Below the pieces are notes generated by a model, which saw only the letters and a program-made list of their open reading frames with translations, was not told where the DNA came from and did no database searches. From Hawksworthiomyces lignivorus (Eukaryota; Ascomycota; Sordariomycetes; Ophiostomatales; Ophiostomataceae): a DNA stretch of 64,000 nt. Made by a program: the position numbers and the translations under genes. How positions within the stretch are numbered: position 1 is the first letter of the stretch; each line of letters begins with the position of its first letter. Location of the stretch: the NCBI GenBank assembly GCA_002917075.1, contig NTMA01000106.1, forward strand, positions 62,001 to 126,000, given 5' to 3'. This document shows positions 1-12,877 of this stretch, piece by piece.

Positions 1-3000
1 TCCGGTAGCGGCGACGGCGCCAAGTCTGGTGGCCAGAAAGCGGGAGCCGCCAGCAACGGCAACCTAGCTGCGGCTGCACTGTCTGATCATAACAACAACA
101 ACAGTGGCAGCGACGCAGCGCGTACGCCCAAAAAGCGGCGCAAGGTGAATCATGGTGCGTTGTCTCTTCCTTGTGCATGTGGCGTGGGGATGGGAGGGAG
201 AAGAGTGTCAGGGTGCTGTGCGTGGTCCGCTGTGCCTGATCGGACTGCAACAGCACCTCCGCGCGCGGCTATGCAGTTCGCGTAGCTTCCGTGTTGGATG
301 CAGCTCTGCAGCTGGCGAAGCCATCGACGCTTCACAGCCCAACGCGCCGGGCACTCTTTCTTCCCTCCTCATGTCACATATCTAGCCCCCCTCCGCCATC
401 TCTTACTTGCATATATACCTTTTTGCTGACCATCCTTCGGCTTACACAGCATGTGTATACTGCCGTCGATCTGTGAGTTGCTCCCATTCCCAGTTCTTGA
501 TTTATAAGGCCGCGAGGGACGTTGCGGCGATCGTCTCTTGGCTGTGAGCTGGATCTGCTTTTCAGACGACTATCTGCGCAGTTTCTTCTCTTCTTCTCCC
601 TGTTAGCTGCCGCACCCGCATAGCGATGTGGGAGACGAGGTCTAGGAGCTGAAGGCTGCAGGCGCGTCGGGCCGCGTAGAAGAGGCCTGATCAGAGCATG
701 GTCTAAGCCATCCCGCTCTGGTTTGTTTTTACGTCTGAGGGCATGCAGCTATATGGCGAGATATGAGAGATCTGCAGCCAGCCGTGTATTGGCTGTTGCA
801 TATGCACCAACGCCTTGTTCCTCCTTCCTTTTTGTTGTGAAGAATTGATGCTAACCTGGGAATTTGTCGTATTTTCACAGCATATGACATGCGACCTCGT
901 AAGTACAGCTCTGTTATCTTCATATAAAGCGCCTCTCGCTGCAGGCTCACCCCTGCTGGTCCTCCCCCTAACTGCTGTCCTCCCACACGAGCTGCCTGTC
1001 CTACTTATTGCCGTTGAAAAACTTCTACATTCTTCCCAACCTTTTTCTTCCCCCAGAGCTTGGCCTTTCTACGCATCACAACTACCCGATGGCCTTTTTC
1101 TTTGTATATTTATTGACGGGCTGCAAACCAGGAACGGCCATGTACGAGGTGTGTCAAGCGCAACATCGGTCATCTCTGCCATGACGAACCCCGAGAGACG
1201 GAATCGAGAAAGTCAAAAAGCGTTGTCGGCACCTCTGTGGCCGACGAATCTGAGGACATTGCAGAACCGCGCTCCTCTCTCGATCAAAAGAGCTCAAACG
1301 CCATGCGCCCTCCGTCTTTCGATGCCGGCCGAGACGCTGCGAAATCAACCTTCAATGCGAGCATCCTCGGCCAAAGCAATCCGCTACAGCTCGTGCGACC
1401 AAATGCAGTTTCTGGACTGCAGTCCAATGTCATGGCTTCAAATGACGTTAACCAGTGTATGTTGTTCTCCTGCAGTTTTTCTTCCCCTTCATTCCTCTTT
1501 TTGCTGTGTTTGCCCTTTTCAGATTTGCTGCTGCTTCTTGTATCTGTCTTTTTTTATCCTTATCTCTCTTGCTGCGTCTTTTATCTCTTCGAGAAGCTCT
1601 TCGTTGCGGATTTTACCTTCTCCATCTTGTTCCCCACAGCCCCTTTTCTTTCTTATTTTTTCCTAGAGCTGTCTATGAGGACAACTAGAAACAAAGCAAG
1701 ACTCACTTGGTATTTGCTCCTACGCTGTCTTATTCTCTAACACTTATCAGTCGGTGGATTCTCGGACGCCTGGTTGACGGCGCAGAACCACTTTCACGAT
1801 ATGCACAACCATCCTAGCTACATGATTGTTCCTGAGGTCAGCGGCGAGCTGCAGTTCCTCAACGATTTCCTCCAAAGCAGCATGGTAGACGATGCCGCTT
1901 ATGTATCAGACGACCAAGGCAACCAACTGCTGAGGAGTGCCCCGCCTGGCGTTCCTACCAACTTTTTGACCAGTGGCACTGCCAACGATGCCAGCAATGC
2001 CACCGGCAGCGACAGCAATGTGCTTCTCCCGGCTAGCGCGATAGCAGGTGGATCTATGCTTCCACCAGACCGGACCCCTAATGCCGCAGGACTAGATGCC
2101 AACGGCAACGCAAACGCCAGCGCCGGGGTGTCTGCGACTGGCATAGCCGATGCGACCACGGCGACGCCGTCGCGGACAAACGCCGCCGACAAAGCACGCG
2201 AGTACTATCTTCAAGCTGCCGACCCGTCTGGCAACGACACCCCCGAGCAGCGCATGTCAGACTTGCTCAAGGCCAAATATGACGCAGGGATGCTGAAACC
2301 CTTCAACTACGTCAACGGCTACGCCCGTCTCCACAAATATCTCGACAGCCACAAGATCGCGCCAGCCTCTAAGCAGAAGATCCAGCGACAGCTTGACCGC
2401 TTCCGGCCCAAGTTCCGCGAAAAGACCCAGGTCTTGACGGATCTTGAGCTGATTTATGTAGAAATGTGGTTCGAGAAGACCCTCATGGAGTACGACCGCG
2501 TATTTGCCAGTATGGCCGTGCCCGCTTGTTGTTGGCGCCGAACCGGCGAGATCTTCCGAGGCAACAAGGAGATGGCCGAGTTGATCCACGTACCCGTGGA
2601 GAATCTGCGTGATGTAAATTGCCCCTGCCCCTTGCCGTCAGCCGCTCTTTTTTTTCCCTTTCTTTTGTTTTTATCATCGTCCACAGTCCATCGCTAACTG
2701 CTCAGGGCAAAATTGCACTTCACGAAATCCTAACAGAGGAATCTCTGGTGCGGTACTGGGAAGAGTTTGGAACAATCGCCTTCGATCCGGCGCACGACAC
2801 ACTTCTGACTGCATGTTCAATAAAAAATCCGAGCGACACGTCTAAACCGATTGTCAAGTGCTGCTTTTCTCTCAAGGTCCGGCGAGACGACCATAAGATG
2901 TATGCTTTCTGCCTTCCCTGTTATTTTTCTTGCTGGATCCTCTACTAACTCCTCGTGAATAGTCCGAGCCTAATCGTTGGGAACTTCCTACCGCACGATC

Positions 3001-3014
3001 CGCTAATGCACTAG
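1..3014 (+). CDS. ert1: ERT1/AcuK-type Zn2Cys6 activator of gluconeogenesis (5' partial)
   Basis: Nuclear regulator of gluconeogenic genes by family knowledge. Seven exons are visible: 1-154, 450-472, 881-898, 1132-1456, 1751-2613, 2706-2899, 2963-3014; all junctions are GT/AG and phase-consistent, giving 542 residues in the window. A basic stretch (KKRRKVNH) leads into a zinc cluster spaced CX2CX6CX5CX2CX8C (ACVYCRRS, HMTCDL, ERPCTRC, GHLC). The cluster is split by three introns, leaving micro-exons of 23 and 18 nt. After a low-complexity Ala/Asn/Thr region, the C-terminal half (about residues 330-542) has the PAS-containing segment diagnostic of ERT1/AcuK (AVPACCWRRTGEIF, LHEILTEESLVRYWEEFG, ending FLPHDPLMH). 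The N-terminus lies outside the window. AcuM is a related alternative, but the HMTCDLERPCTRC cluster together with the conserved C-terminus favours ERT1/AcuK. Confidence 0.9.
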
Positions 3015-4087
3015 CTAGGACCTCCTAGTCTTTCCCTACTTACTTTGATCCGCCACATTTTCGCCTAGTATATAAAAGCCTCATCTTATCTGCTTGCATC
3101 TTCTTTCTTTTTTTATGCTTCTACTGTCTCTTGTACTTCATCGAGGGCCTGGAGTCCAAATGGAGTCCGGGGGGTTGCTGCTCCTCTCTTGGCATAGGGG
3201 CTTTTTTTTATTTTAAGTTCGGGAAACGGAGAGAAACGAGACGATGCATGCATATACCCAATTATTCATTTTTCTTCTTTTCCAATCTCAATAGTGATGC
3301 AGATATATTCACACTACAGGCCATTGGATACACGATATCACTCAACTGGTACACATGCATTAGATATCCCTTGGCTTTTTGTGACGTGTGTAATATTGCC
3401 ATGCCCGCACCAATCCATCTCGTTTCAAATCTCCAGTGTTGCTTTCTTCATGGTGACGAGCTTGGTCAAGTCTTATCAGAAATTAGATCCTAGTCGTTTA
3501 TTATACGCAAATTCTGCAAGGAAAGTCTAATCTCTCTTGTTATAAGTGGCTTTCGACGTCCTTAATTCGAAACCTGCACTCTGTAAGGGAGTAGGCTTTC
3601 GATTGTAAATTCCATCCACATTCTTCTGTCTCTCTTCAGCTCCTGCCACATGCTTTTCTTTATTTACTGTAGGGTAATGGATGCCTTCCTCACGTACCTA
3701 CATTAATAGGGAAATTACGATGGGCGTAGCAAGTCGGGCGGACTTGTAAGAATAGTGATATTGGTCCAAAAGAGAAAGGAGGAGGAGCTAAAGTCGCTAC
3801 TTCCTCTTGTCTTCCAGCCTCTGATTTATCATGACACGTTTTCAAAAATAGGTTTTCGATCTGAAGCAAAGAAAATGTTGCTGTTCTTTTGCGGGTCTAA
3901 CTTTTCTCTGGATTCAAGGCAAACAGGTTAGACGCAGAGTTCCAGCTCGTCAGCATCCTCGCATCATAAGATTTGTGACAGCGGTAAGATAACATTATGC
4001 AGTGTTGTATTTCAATCTAATCGTTGCAGTCGTGCCTCGTAAGATCGCATGTTTTCATAGCTTTGCGTCAAAATTCATCATATCACT
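3015..4087. other. intergenic, 3' flank of ert1
   Basis: AT-rich, with short stop-interrupted frames only. It presumably contains the ert1 3' UTR and the promoter of the downstream SPO22-like gene. No conserved feature was seen. Confidence 0.5.
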
Positions 4088-7000
4088 ATGCTAGACTCAT
4101 CCCAAGTATCTCATGTCGTCTGCGCCGCTGGCTCCAAGCGCAAGCGAATGAGTCTTCTAGGTGAGTGATGGTATCTTTTAAAGCGTCACTACTTTCTTTC
4201 CTTTCTTTAGGGGCTTTGTCTTATCGAGGGCGTCTTAGAAATCGCATACGGGCTCGAGCGACGTCTGCCATTGATTGAAGGCGACGCCGCCGCCGCCGCA
4301 ACGCTGGTCGATGAGGTGCACCAACAAATTCAAGAGCATGCAGATACCAGAGCCCTTTCTTCCGCTGCAACCGGAGGCAGTGACGAAGGCCATAGAGCCA
4401 ATGAGATTTCTAGATTGCCCACACACCAAGCGGGTGTCCGGCTCTGGAATCTTGTCCTCCGGCAGCACCGAGACGCCAAGAATCCGGACACTCTCCCGCC
4501 TGTATACCGGCGGGCCTTGCTGCACGGCCGCGTGCTCGCCTTTGTGACCATCCACAGCAGTACATTCTCCACCACGCCGCTCTCTGCCGCGGCCGAAAAA
4601 GAGACTAGGCGGGCCCAACTCGTCTACCTTCTAGATATTGCAGTCCGAGCTCTACGGTCCTGTCTTGGTACGAAAGGGATTCTTTTCTGCTTTAAAGATT
4701 CGGTTACATGAATACCACTACAATATGTGTAAATTCGAGCTGACCCGCCTTAGACGAAAGCCAAATCGAGCTGGGCCGTATAGTCCTGGATAAGGCCAAC
4801 ACTTATATGCTGCATCTAAAAGGAGCATTTGACATGCTAGGCGTCGATGAAGATGCAACTAGGCTCATAAACAAGTTCAGGAAGCTGGAGTCAAATCTTT
4901 TAATATTTCAGGTTGCACAGGTAGGCCAGCTCCAATGGCTTTAGATTCATGCCATGCCCACTTTAATAAGTTTTATGTTAATGGTTTGTTTTAGCTTTGG
5001 AAAGAGGATCGACCTCGAGACGCCGACAATTTATGTACTGACGCCAGAACGACCTCACTCTATAAAAGTTTAGATGCCTCTTCCGCAGAGGAATTTGCTA
5101 CGATATTGTTTAGCATTGGCAAGAATCTGATTGAGAAGCGAGAATTCTCTAGTGCCACACTCTGGTTGGACCGAGCTGGCGAAATACTGGCAAAGGTTGA
5201 CCAGGTGGCCAAATTTTCTGTTGACATCAAAGCTCTTCACATTTCCATTATTCATGCTCTCTCTATTTCCTCTCTGAGAATGGACACCGCTGAAGGATAT
5301 AAAAGGGCGGCGGAACTGGTCCAAGACCTGAAATACAAGGCGGGTGAAGATGATGCCCGGGTGCAGCTAGCCCAGCTTGAGCTTTTGTCATCGCCAGTTT
5401 CTGAGATCTTTGATGCAGATGGCTACGCTAGAGTTCTGCTGTGTATGGTCAAGAATTTCAAGGCTTCATCCGCAGATTTTCGGCTCCTGCAGCACAATAT
5501 TCAGAAGCTACACAATAAAAGCCCAAGCCTCGGCTGCAGAGTGCTTGATGAGTTTATGCTAACCTTATGTCATAGAGACAATTGTGCTGAGTGGACCGAA
5601 AAATTGATCATCACACGTGTTTGGCTATTAGCAAACCAACGAGAGGCAAAAGAAGACCTAGATGCAGCCGAGCATGTGTTTTCAAAGTTGAGAATGCCAA
5701 TCGGCGCTGATACGGCTGCTGCCGCTCAAACAGTAAGAAGTCTGATTCTGTTACTTATGCGGTCATTCACTAAAACTCCACTGCAAGTTGATATGGAAGA
5801 GGATAGAGCAAGGCTATCAAGGGAAACAGTATTCTACGGCGATCCGGTGGTGCCGTCTTGCCCTCTGCCATATTTTCGAAGGTGGTGGTCGGACAAATCG
5901 GGCATTGATAGAGAGGTAAGGATTCTTGAAAATTATGTGAAATGGCTTGCTTAGTTCATCTGGAAAATGAATAGGCAATTAACTTGTGAAAAGAAAATTG
6001 CTCTTATGCTCTACAGAAAATGGTGATCTGGAATCGGCCAAGTCAACCTTCATAGGCATGGTAGAGTCTACCCAAGATGAACCGCTGACAAGATACCTCC
6101 TGTATAAACTAGCAATTAAAGCCGACAATATGGAGACTGCCACAGAATGCCTTCGAAGAATCAGTACGTCGGCAAAAGGAACAGAAATGCTCTACGCTTG
6201 TGTCCTCCATGCTCGTAACTCAAAGGCGCCAAAATTTATGGTCCAAGCATTGAAGAAATTAGCGGATACAGTCAATCACAGCAGTTCCGTACCTATACAT
6301 ATTCCAGCATTGCTTCGGTGCACAATACTTATGCTTCAGGACGTGATTGATGGCGTTAATGAAACCATGGGTAAGGATGTTCGAACCGAGGAAATCGAAA
6401 GAGACATGGCAATCAATGACCTGTCCAGCATATTTGAAGGAGGTGAGATGGTATTAATCATAATCGCCCTTGAGAAAATAACCAACTAAAAACACTTTTG
6501 CCTGCAGTAATTGAAGCCATCGAATCCAGAGGTGGCAGAAGCGTCGACACGATGAAGTCTCTGTTTGGCATAGACGAACTGGACTGGTTCTGTCAGGCAT
6601 CATACAACCTAGGGCTGAAGTATTCTAGCGAGTGGAACCTACGATATACAGTGCGCATTCTCGAGGCATGCGTCAAGCTCATCAATTTACTACCTGCTAG
6701 TGTATCATCGATAGGAGCTGAGAATATCGAATCCAAAGCACTCGATTGCCATTTCCTCATCTCATCAGCACTGGCCGCTTTAGCCAGAAGATCAACTGCA
6801 GCTAAACCGGAAGATGAAGTTCTCAAGGACTATCGTGTGATAAGGGAGCATATTAGAACACTTCAGACTCAACTAAAGCAGTCAAAAAAATTTAGTGGGA
6901 CATTGTTACCGGTCGATGTCCTAAGTAAACTCTCAGTTCTTTTGGTCTTTGATTTTGAAGGTGCTCTTGCTCTTGGTGACTGGGATGAACTTGAAATCAT

Positions 7001-7711
7001 ATGCGAGCGCGCGGCCATATGCCAGAATGCAGATATATTTCGGGTTCTGGGAGACTGTTTGTTGCGGTACCAGACCAGTGCTCCCAGTAAGAGTGAGTCC
7101 TAGTCATTCCTCACTTGTGGTGTGACATTTGTTCTTTTGTCCAATTTTCTTGCCGTGTGTCTCAACACTTCGCGAGGTTATCACACAACTAACCGAGTTG
7201 TAGAGTTTGTTTCAACCATGCGCTTTATCGTAAGCAAGTTACAGGAGGTTGGCAAGTTTGGCAACGGCAAACTCGTTAAATACTACCGCTGTTTGTTCCA
7301 GGCAGCTCTCTATCGTGACAACGAAGCGGCTTTCCAAATACTCAAAGAAGTTTGCCACTTAGCGCAAGACTATATCATTACCGCAGTAAGAGCTTCTAAT
7401 ATAAGCCACAAGCTGTCTGTTAAGTAACACATTCAAATTAATCAATATAGACCAACGATGACTGGCCAAAAGACGAGCTCCAGTTCCTAGCCGTCACAGC
7501 GTTCAACGAAGGCATCGACTGGTTTGCAGGTGGCCAGGAAGACCAGGCCCGAGAGTGGGCCCTCTCGGCAGCAAGGCTGGCGGATCGCTGCAACGACGGA
7601 GGAAAACTGAGGAGCCAGATAGATGACCGATTCGCTCTTCTCAAGCTCGGCGATCTCGAGGTTAGAGCATCTGTTGAGATGGAAGTTCCCAGCACTTCTA
7701 TAGCTCTCTAA
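4088..7711 (+). CDS. SPO22: SPO22/ZIP4-like meiosis protein, with a frame break
   Basis: SPO22/ZIP4 proteins are TPR-like scaffolds that promote crossover formation and synapsis in meiosis. Proposed exons: 4088-4160, 4239-4667, 4754-4920, 4995-5915, about 5975-6442, 6508-7092, 7177-7385, 7451-7711, roughly 1,030 residues, close to the family's usual size. Family-like text includes ARLWNL-type helices near the start, DWFCQASYNLGLKYSSEW (6583-6636) and a C-terminal FNEGIDWFAGGQEDQAREWA with GGKLRSQIDDRFALLKL. The start is uncertain: ATG 4088 fits only if the first intron ends at 4238 rather than at the better-looking acceptor at 4210. Between 5916 and 6020 no phase-compatible splice joins the two long open exons. 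The middle stretch (CEKKIALMLYR) is in a different frame, and the change to the next frame coincides with an A run at 6017-6020. This may be a lesion or a sequence error. Confidence 0.7.
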
Positions 7712-8381
7712 GCCAACAGTGACAAAATAAAATTGATGATCATTGCAAAATGTTTGACAAGCTCTAAGGTTTAAACTTAGTTTTAGTTGTTCTCCAAGTG
7801 AATCGCGTTGGTGGCGTTAAACTCTTGCCTATCTCCAGCTTGGATCGTTTCCTATTGCAAGATCTCTCACAAGAAATCCAAGACGTAAACAAAAGAGGTC
7901 GCAATATCTATCAGTCAAACTATTTCCTTCAATATAATAGAGTCGCAAACCACAACATGCCATCTCCGCCGCAGCTTTCTGCCTAGTTTACTGCGAATTA
8001 CTTCTTTCTAAACGTACCACTCGATCTGATTCGTTTTGACATCTTCCCTTCCTCCCCCTCCCCCTCCCCCTTGCCGCAGACAAGGCTGTGTCTCCTCAGC
8101 ACTCAAATAATGCCCAACATATTCGCATTCCTTTCCCCTTTTCTGTTTGCTCAATCTCTTACTGCAATAACCCAAAAACTCACCTTTTTGTCTTTTGTGC
8201 ATTTTCTCGAGCATCATACATCAAGTCTCCCTCTCCACTCCTCTTGTCCTATGAAGTCTTCTCGAGAAGCATATGGCGTAAATGGTATTGTTTCTTAAAT
8301 ACCATGTTCTTGTATAGTATTTTGTTGCTCGCATAATTCGTTTTTGCACTACGCTACTTTCAATTTCACTGCACATTTGAA
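7712..8381. other. intergenic
   Basis: Contains a C/T-rich patch around 8040-8075 and no supportable reading frame. It separates the SPO22-like gene from the NLR relic. Confidence 0.5.
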
Positions 8382-11300
8382 ATGGGCAAAGATATCCAAG
8401 AGACTGGTTTATCAATTATTTCAGAGCCTGCAAGTCCGAATATCGAGTTTGTATTTCCTTCTCTATACAGAGCATATCGATATATTTTCTCTAATTTAAA
8501 TGATCTTAGAGCTTTATATTTGTCCATGGCTTTACAGGCCATCCAAGGACGACTTGGGCGTCAAAGATACGGAAGAGAACGAACATCGACACCAACGATG
8601 CTGCTGACCATGAAGAAACCTCTCCTATACCCCGTCTCCTGAAATCGTTATCACGCTTTAGACACTCATCAAAGGGCAAAAGAGCCCCGAACCCCGATGA
8701 AACGAAAGATGTGTTTTGGCCCGAAGATTTAATCCCTCGACGATTTCCGAACGCCCGTGTTCTGACTTATGGGTACGATACGCATATTAGACACGCCGCT
8801 CTTGGAGAAACGGCGACAAAAACCACCGTCTACGAAATTGCCAGCAATTTCCTAGTGGCACTCGAAGCAGAGCGTCGCGAAGCGCCGAATCGGCCTTTGG
8901 TCTTCTTGGGGCATAGCTTGGGAGGAATTGTTATCAAAGAAACGCTGCGCCAGGCAGGTACTTGCAAACTAGCAAAGGAGCACCTGCGCAGTGTCCATGA
9001 TAGCTGCCGGGGTATACACTTTTTTGGTACGCCTCACTTCGGTGCCGATCCGCGCGGCTCTCTTCGCCACGTGGTTCAAATTTTGGCCAAACTGTCTGGA
9101 TTCTCGGTCAGTGAACAAGTTATAAATAGTTTGTTGCCGACATCAGAGTGACTTTTAGAATTACGCAATGAGTTTCTTGTCGAGTCATCGTGGAAGATTC
9201 ACTCATTTTATGAGCAAGGCGAAGTTGCTCTACTTGGCACGAAGATTGTCGAAGACGTTTCTTCTTGCCTCGGCCGGGCTGACATAGAAGTTACGGAGGG
9301 TATTGGTCGAAACCATATGGACATGTGTCGGTTCTACGGTGAAGTCGATGTCGAGTACAAGAAGGTGATTCGCGCTCTTGAATGGATTGTGTCTGGCGTG
9401 CTATTGACACCGAGGGGGGGAAAAGCCCAGTACATTCATTGACACTGGAGCAGCAAGATGTATTAAGGTTGCTGCGTTTTGATGAACTTGGCCGCCGACA
9501 ACAAGGCATCCGAAGCCCACACAATAATACGTGCCAATGGATCTTTGAAAGTCAACCTTACCTCAAATGGCTTGATCCGACCAAAGCTAAGGAGCATTTC
9601 GGCTTTCTTTGGATCAAAGGCAAGGCAGGCGCTGGCAAGTCAACATTGATGAACTTCCTTCTCCAGCATGCCCGGGAAGACCGGCGTGACGAAATCATTA
9701 TCCACTTTTTCTTTCATTCTCGAGGTAGCGAATTAGAAAAGTCCACAGTTGGGATGTACAGATCATTGCTGTTGAAGCTATTCCAGAAGAACAACAAAGC
9801 TATGAACGCGTGGGATCCTCTAGTTGATCCACCAAGAGATTGGGGCGTTGAGCAACTCAAATCGCTCTTTGGACAGGCAATATGTCGACTTAGCCGAGAA
9901 CCGGTGACGTGTTATATAGATGCTCTTGATGAGTGTCCCGAAGATGAAGCTCGAGACATGGTGTCTTTTCTGGAAGAAATCGGACTGTCAGCCGTGCAAG
10001 CCGGAATTCAACTGCGCATCTGCCTTTCAAGCCGCCCGTACCCAAACATCAGCACGGAAATGCCCCTCATCATTGACATTGACCAAGAGAATGGGCATAG
10101 ACAGGACATTGCCAAGTATATTCAAAACAAGTTGATTATTAGGGATAGCGAAGACGCCAGCAAAATTCGCGATGCTGTTCTCAAGAAGGCCAACGGGGTG
10201 TTTATGTGGGTGATCTTGGTCGTGGATATCTTGAAAAGAGAAGCAGATCACGGCCATTCGCATGTTCTTGAACAGAAACTCAAAGATATACCTGCTAGTT
10301 TGCATGCTTTGTTCCATGATATTTTGACACGTGGGGTTAACAGCGAGGAAGAAAGAAAGAGCCTAATTTTATGCATCCAGTGGGTGCTTTTTGCAATGGA
10401 ACCCTTGACAGGAGAGCAATTATACGCTGCTATTCGTTTCGGCCTCGAACCCGACAAGCTGCCAGTCAAGTGGGAGCCGCGACTAGAGACGGCCGAAAAT
10501 ATCCGCAGCTTCATTCTCAACTGCTCGAAAGGGCTTGTATAATTTGTAGAATTTGGGGACCTTTCATTGAGCATCCAGTTCATTCACGAGTCTGTGCGTG
10601 TTTTCTTCATTGAGTGCAACGGCCTGTAGACTTTAAGCTTAGGTACACCGGGATGGGATATACACTCCGAAGGACGCGACGATATTCGAGCTACCAACCA
10701 CGATCAGTTGAAACAGTATTGCGTTGATTACATGAATTCTATACCGATAGAAGCGGCCCGTTCAGCAAATATCGGATATTTCGCATATCCTTTTCTCCAT
10801 TATGTTCATCTATATGTGTTACAACATGCGGATGAGGCCCAAAGGCATAATATAGATCAGCGCAGATTTCTTCAAGAATTCGATCTAGAAAGATATAATC
10901 AACATAGTGCTAAGCACACATATTTGATACAGTCGATCGCTGGCTTTGAAAAAACATGTTCGGCTGGTTAGCAGTGCATAAATGCACTAACTTAATGGAC
11001 GTTTGGTTGTCGATAAATATGTCGTCTGAGCTAGGGCAAGGCATTTGGAAGTCGGGTTCCTCATTATATACTACACTTTGGAATGGCGGTAACGCTATTG
11101 TGAGGACGCTCTTAAAAATCCAGGGTCAGAGGCAGCCAAAGACATCACCACTTCACGACTTGCATACCACATACAATGACCAAGGATTTAGGTATCGATC
11201 TGTCCCCGGTCCTTCTCTATTACATAACGCATCTTTACAAGGTAACTGTGTAGTCTTGGCTTACACGCTCGCATCAGGGCAGTTTGAGGTGAATGCCTTA

Positions 11301-12877
11301 AACTATAAGTCAGGATATACACCTCTAATGGCGGCTGCTGCATCTGGAAAAGAGAACACTGCAAAGCTTTTGCTTGACGCAGGGGCGACCATCGACGCAC
11401 GAAATGGGTATGGCAATACAGCGTTAAACTACGCTGTATCAAACGATCACTTGGATCTGGTTCCTTTATTAGTTCATCATGGGGCCAGTGCAGAAGCGCA
11501 CATCAAAGAGCGTGTTCAATTTCTACTCTGGGCATTGTTGGTGGGAAATAAAGACATGGTCCATCTGCTGTTTAATTGGCATGCTAGATCTAGTCTAGAC
11601 AAGGATCCGAACTACACAAGTACAGCAAACTCGCTAGAGTCAAGTAACTGGAAAGAAGATGTTCCGCAAGCAAATTCTGATGATATTGTCAACGTTGGTG
11701 TGAAAGCAATGTGTGATGGACCATCATTAAGACTAGCTGCCCACGCGTCAGATAATGACATGCTGGAGTATTTGCTCGACAACGGTGCCGACTTGGAGGC
11801 AAGAAATGCAACGGGCCAGACAGCATTACATTATTGCGTTCGATATAAATCGGCAGATACAATTGCTCTACTATTAGACAAGAATGCCGACATCGAGGCT
11901 AAAGACGATGCTGGTAGGACGCTATTGTTCATCGCGGTCCAGTTTAGAAATACGGACATTGTCCACCTTTTGATCGACAGAGGCGCCGACATAACTATCA
12001 AAGACAGATACAGCGATACAATGCTATTCTATGCCGCTTATGAAAAAAAACGCCGATGCGATAAAGCTTTTACTCAGAAGCGGCGCTGATATCGAGGGAA
12101 AGTGTTCGGGCAATGAGACACCACTATACGCTGCGGCACGGAACGGAAGCGTCGACATAGCCAACGCTCTTCTCGACAAAGGTGCCAACATCGAGGCAAA
12201 GAATGCCCATGGTGAGACACCGCTATGCACTGCCATATGGAACAGAAACGTCGGCATAGTCAGCGTTCTTCTTGACAAAGGCGCCAACATTGAGGCGAAG
12301 AACGACCATGGTCAGACACCACTATTTCATGCCAACATAGTGAGCCTCTTACTAGAAAAGGGTACCAACATTGAGGCTAAAGATAACCATGGCTATACGC
12401 CGTTGTTCGAAGCTGTGAGAAGAGGATCGCTCAATGTAATAAGCATTTTGCTCAAAAACGGCGCCGACATTGAGGCAAAGGATAACCATAGTCGGACGCC
12501 ACTGTTTCTTGCTGAGGGATTTGCAGACGTACTGGCTCTGTTGCTCGAAAAGGGAGCCAATATCAACGTGAAAGACGACGGAGGGAATGCATTGCCTTTT
12601 TCCCATATTACATGGTACGGCGTATATATCAAGTGCGCAAATACAAACTCCAGCATCAAAGCTAAGATCTGGGAACATGTACGTTCGCGTGCCCTACCAG
12701 TAGGGTGATCGCCTTTTTGTTTTGACGCCTAACACCCTATAGAATCAACTAGATAATAAGGAAAGCTGTGGCGAGGAACTAAATTGTAACAACAATAAGT
12801 TTTACAGTTATGATGTAGAAGATAATGATGCTATCTGGGACGGAAACGACATGGGCGATGAGTCCCATCCAATTTGA
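8382..12877 (+). pseudogene. NLR-type STAND protein relic: alpha/beta-hydrolase, NACHT, ankyrin repeats
   Basis: Fungal NLRs of this architecture are implicated in non-self recognition and regulated cell death. Exon 1 is 8382-8450 (MGKDIQETGLSIISEP); the intron is 8451-8509. A SesB/DUF676-like hydrolase follows, with FVHGFTGHPRTTW, the nucleophile elbow LGHSLGG (about 8906-8926) and FFGTPHFG. NACHT: Walker A GKAGAGKSTLM (about 9618-9650), Walker B CYIDALDEC (about 9910-9936), sensor-like LSSRPYP. FIHESV marks the post-NACHT helical region near 10585. About eight or nine ankyrin units (LLDKGANIEAK type) span 11300-12590, then an intron 12679-12742 and an acidic tail. Damage: in-frame stops TGA 9149-9151, TAA 10540-10542 and TAG 10627-10629; frame changes near the G7 at 9414-9420, the A6 at 10949-10954 and the A8 at 12044-12051. 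Homology stays recognisable across each break. A 48-nt intron (9111-9158) could mask the first stop but would delete conserved text. Confidence 0.85.

Noticed and set aside
815..1666. 283-residue + frame
   Set aside because: Runs through ert1 introns and exon 4 in the wrong frame.
9111..9158. 48-nt intron that would hide the first NLR stop
   Set aside because: It would delete family-conserved text (SEQVINSLLPTSE) and would not repair the other five lesions; kept only as an alternative.
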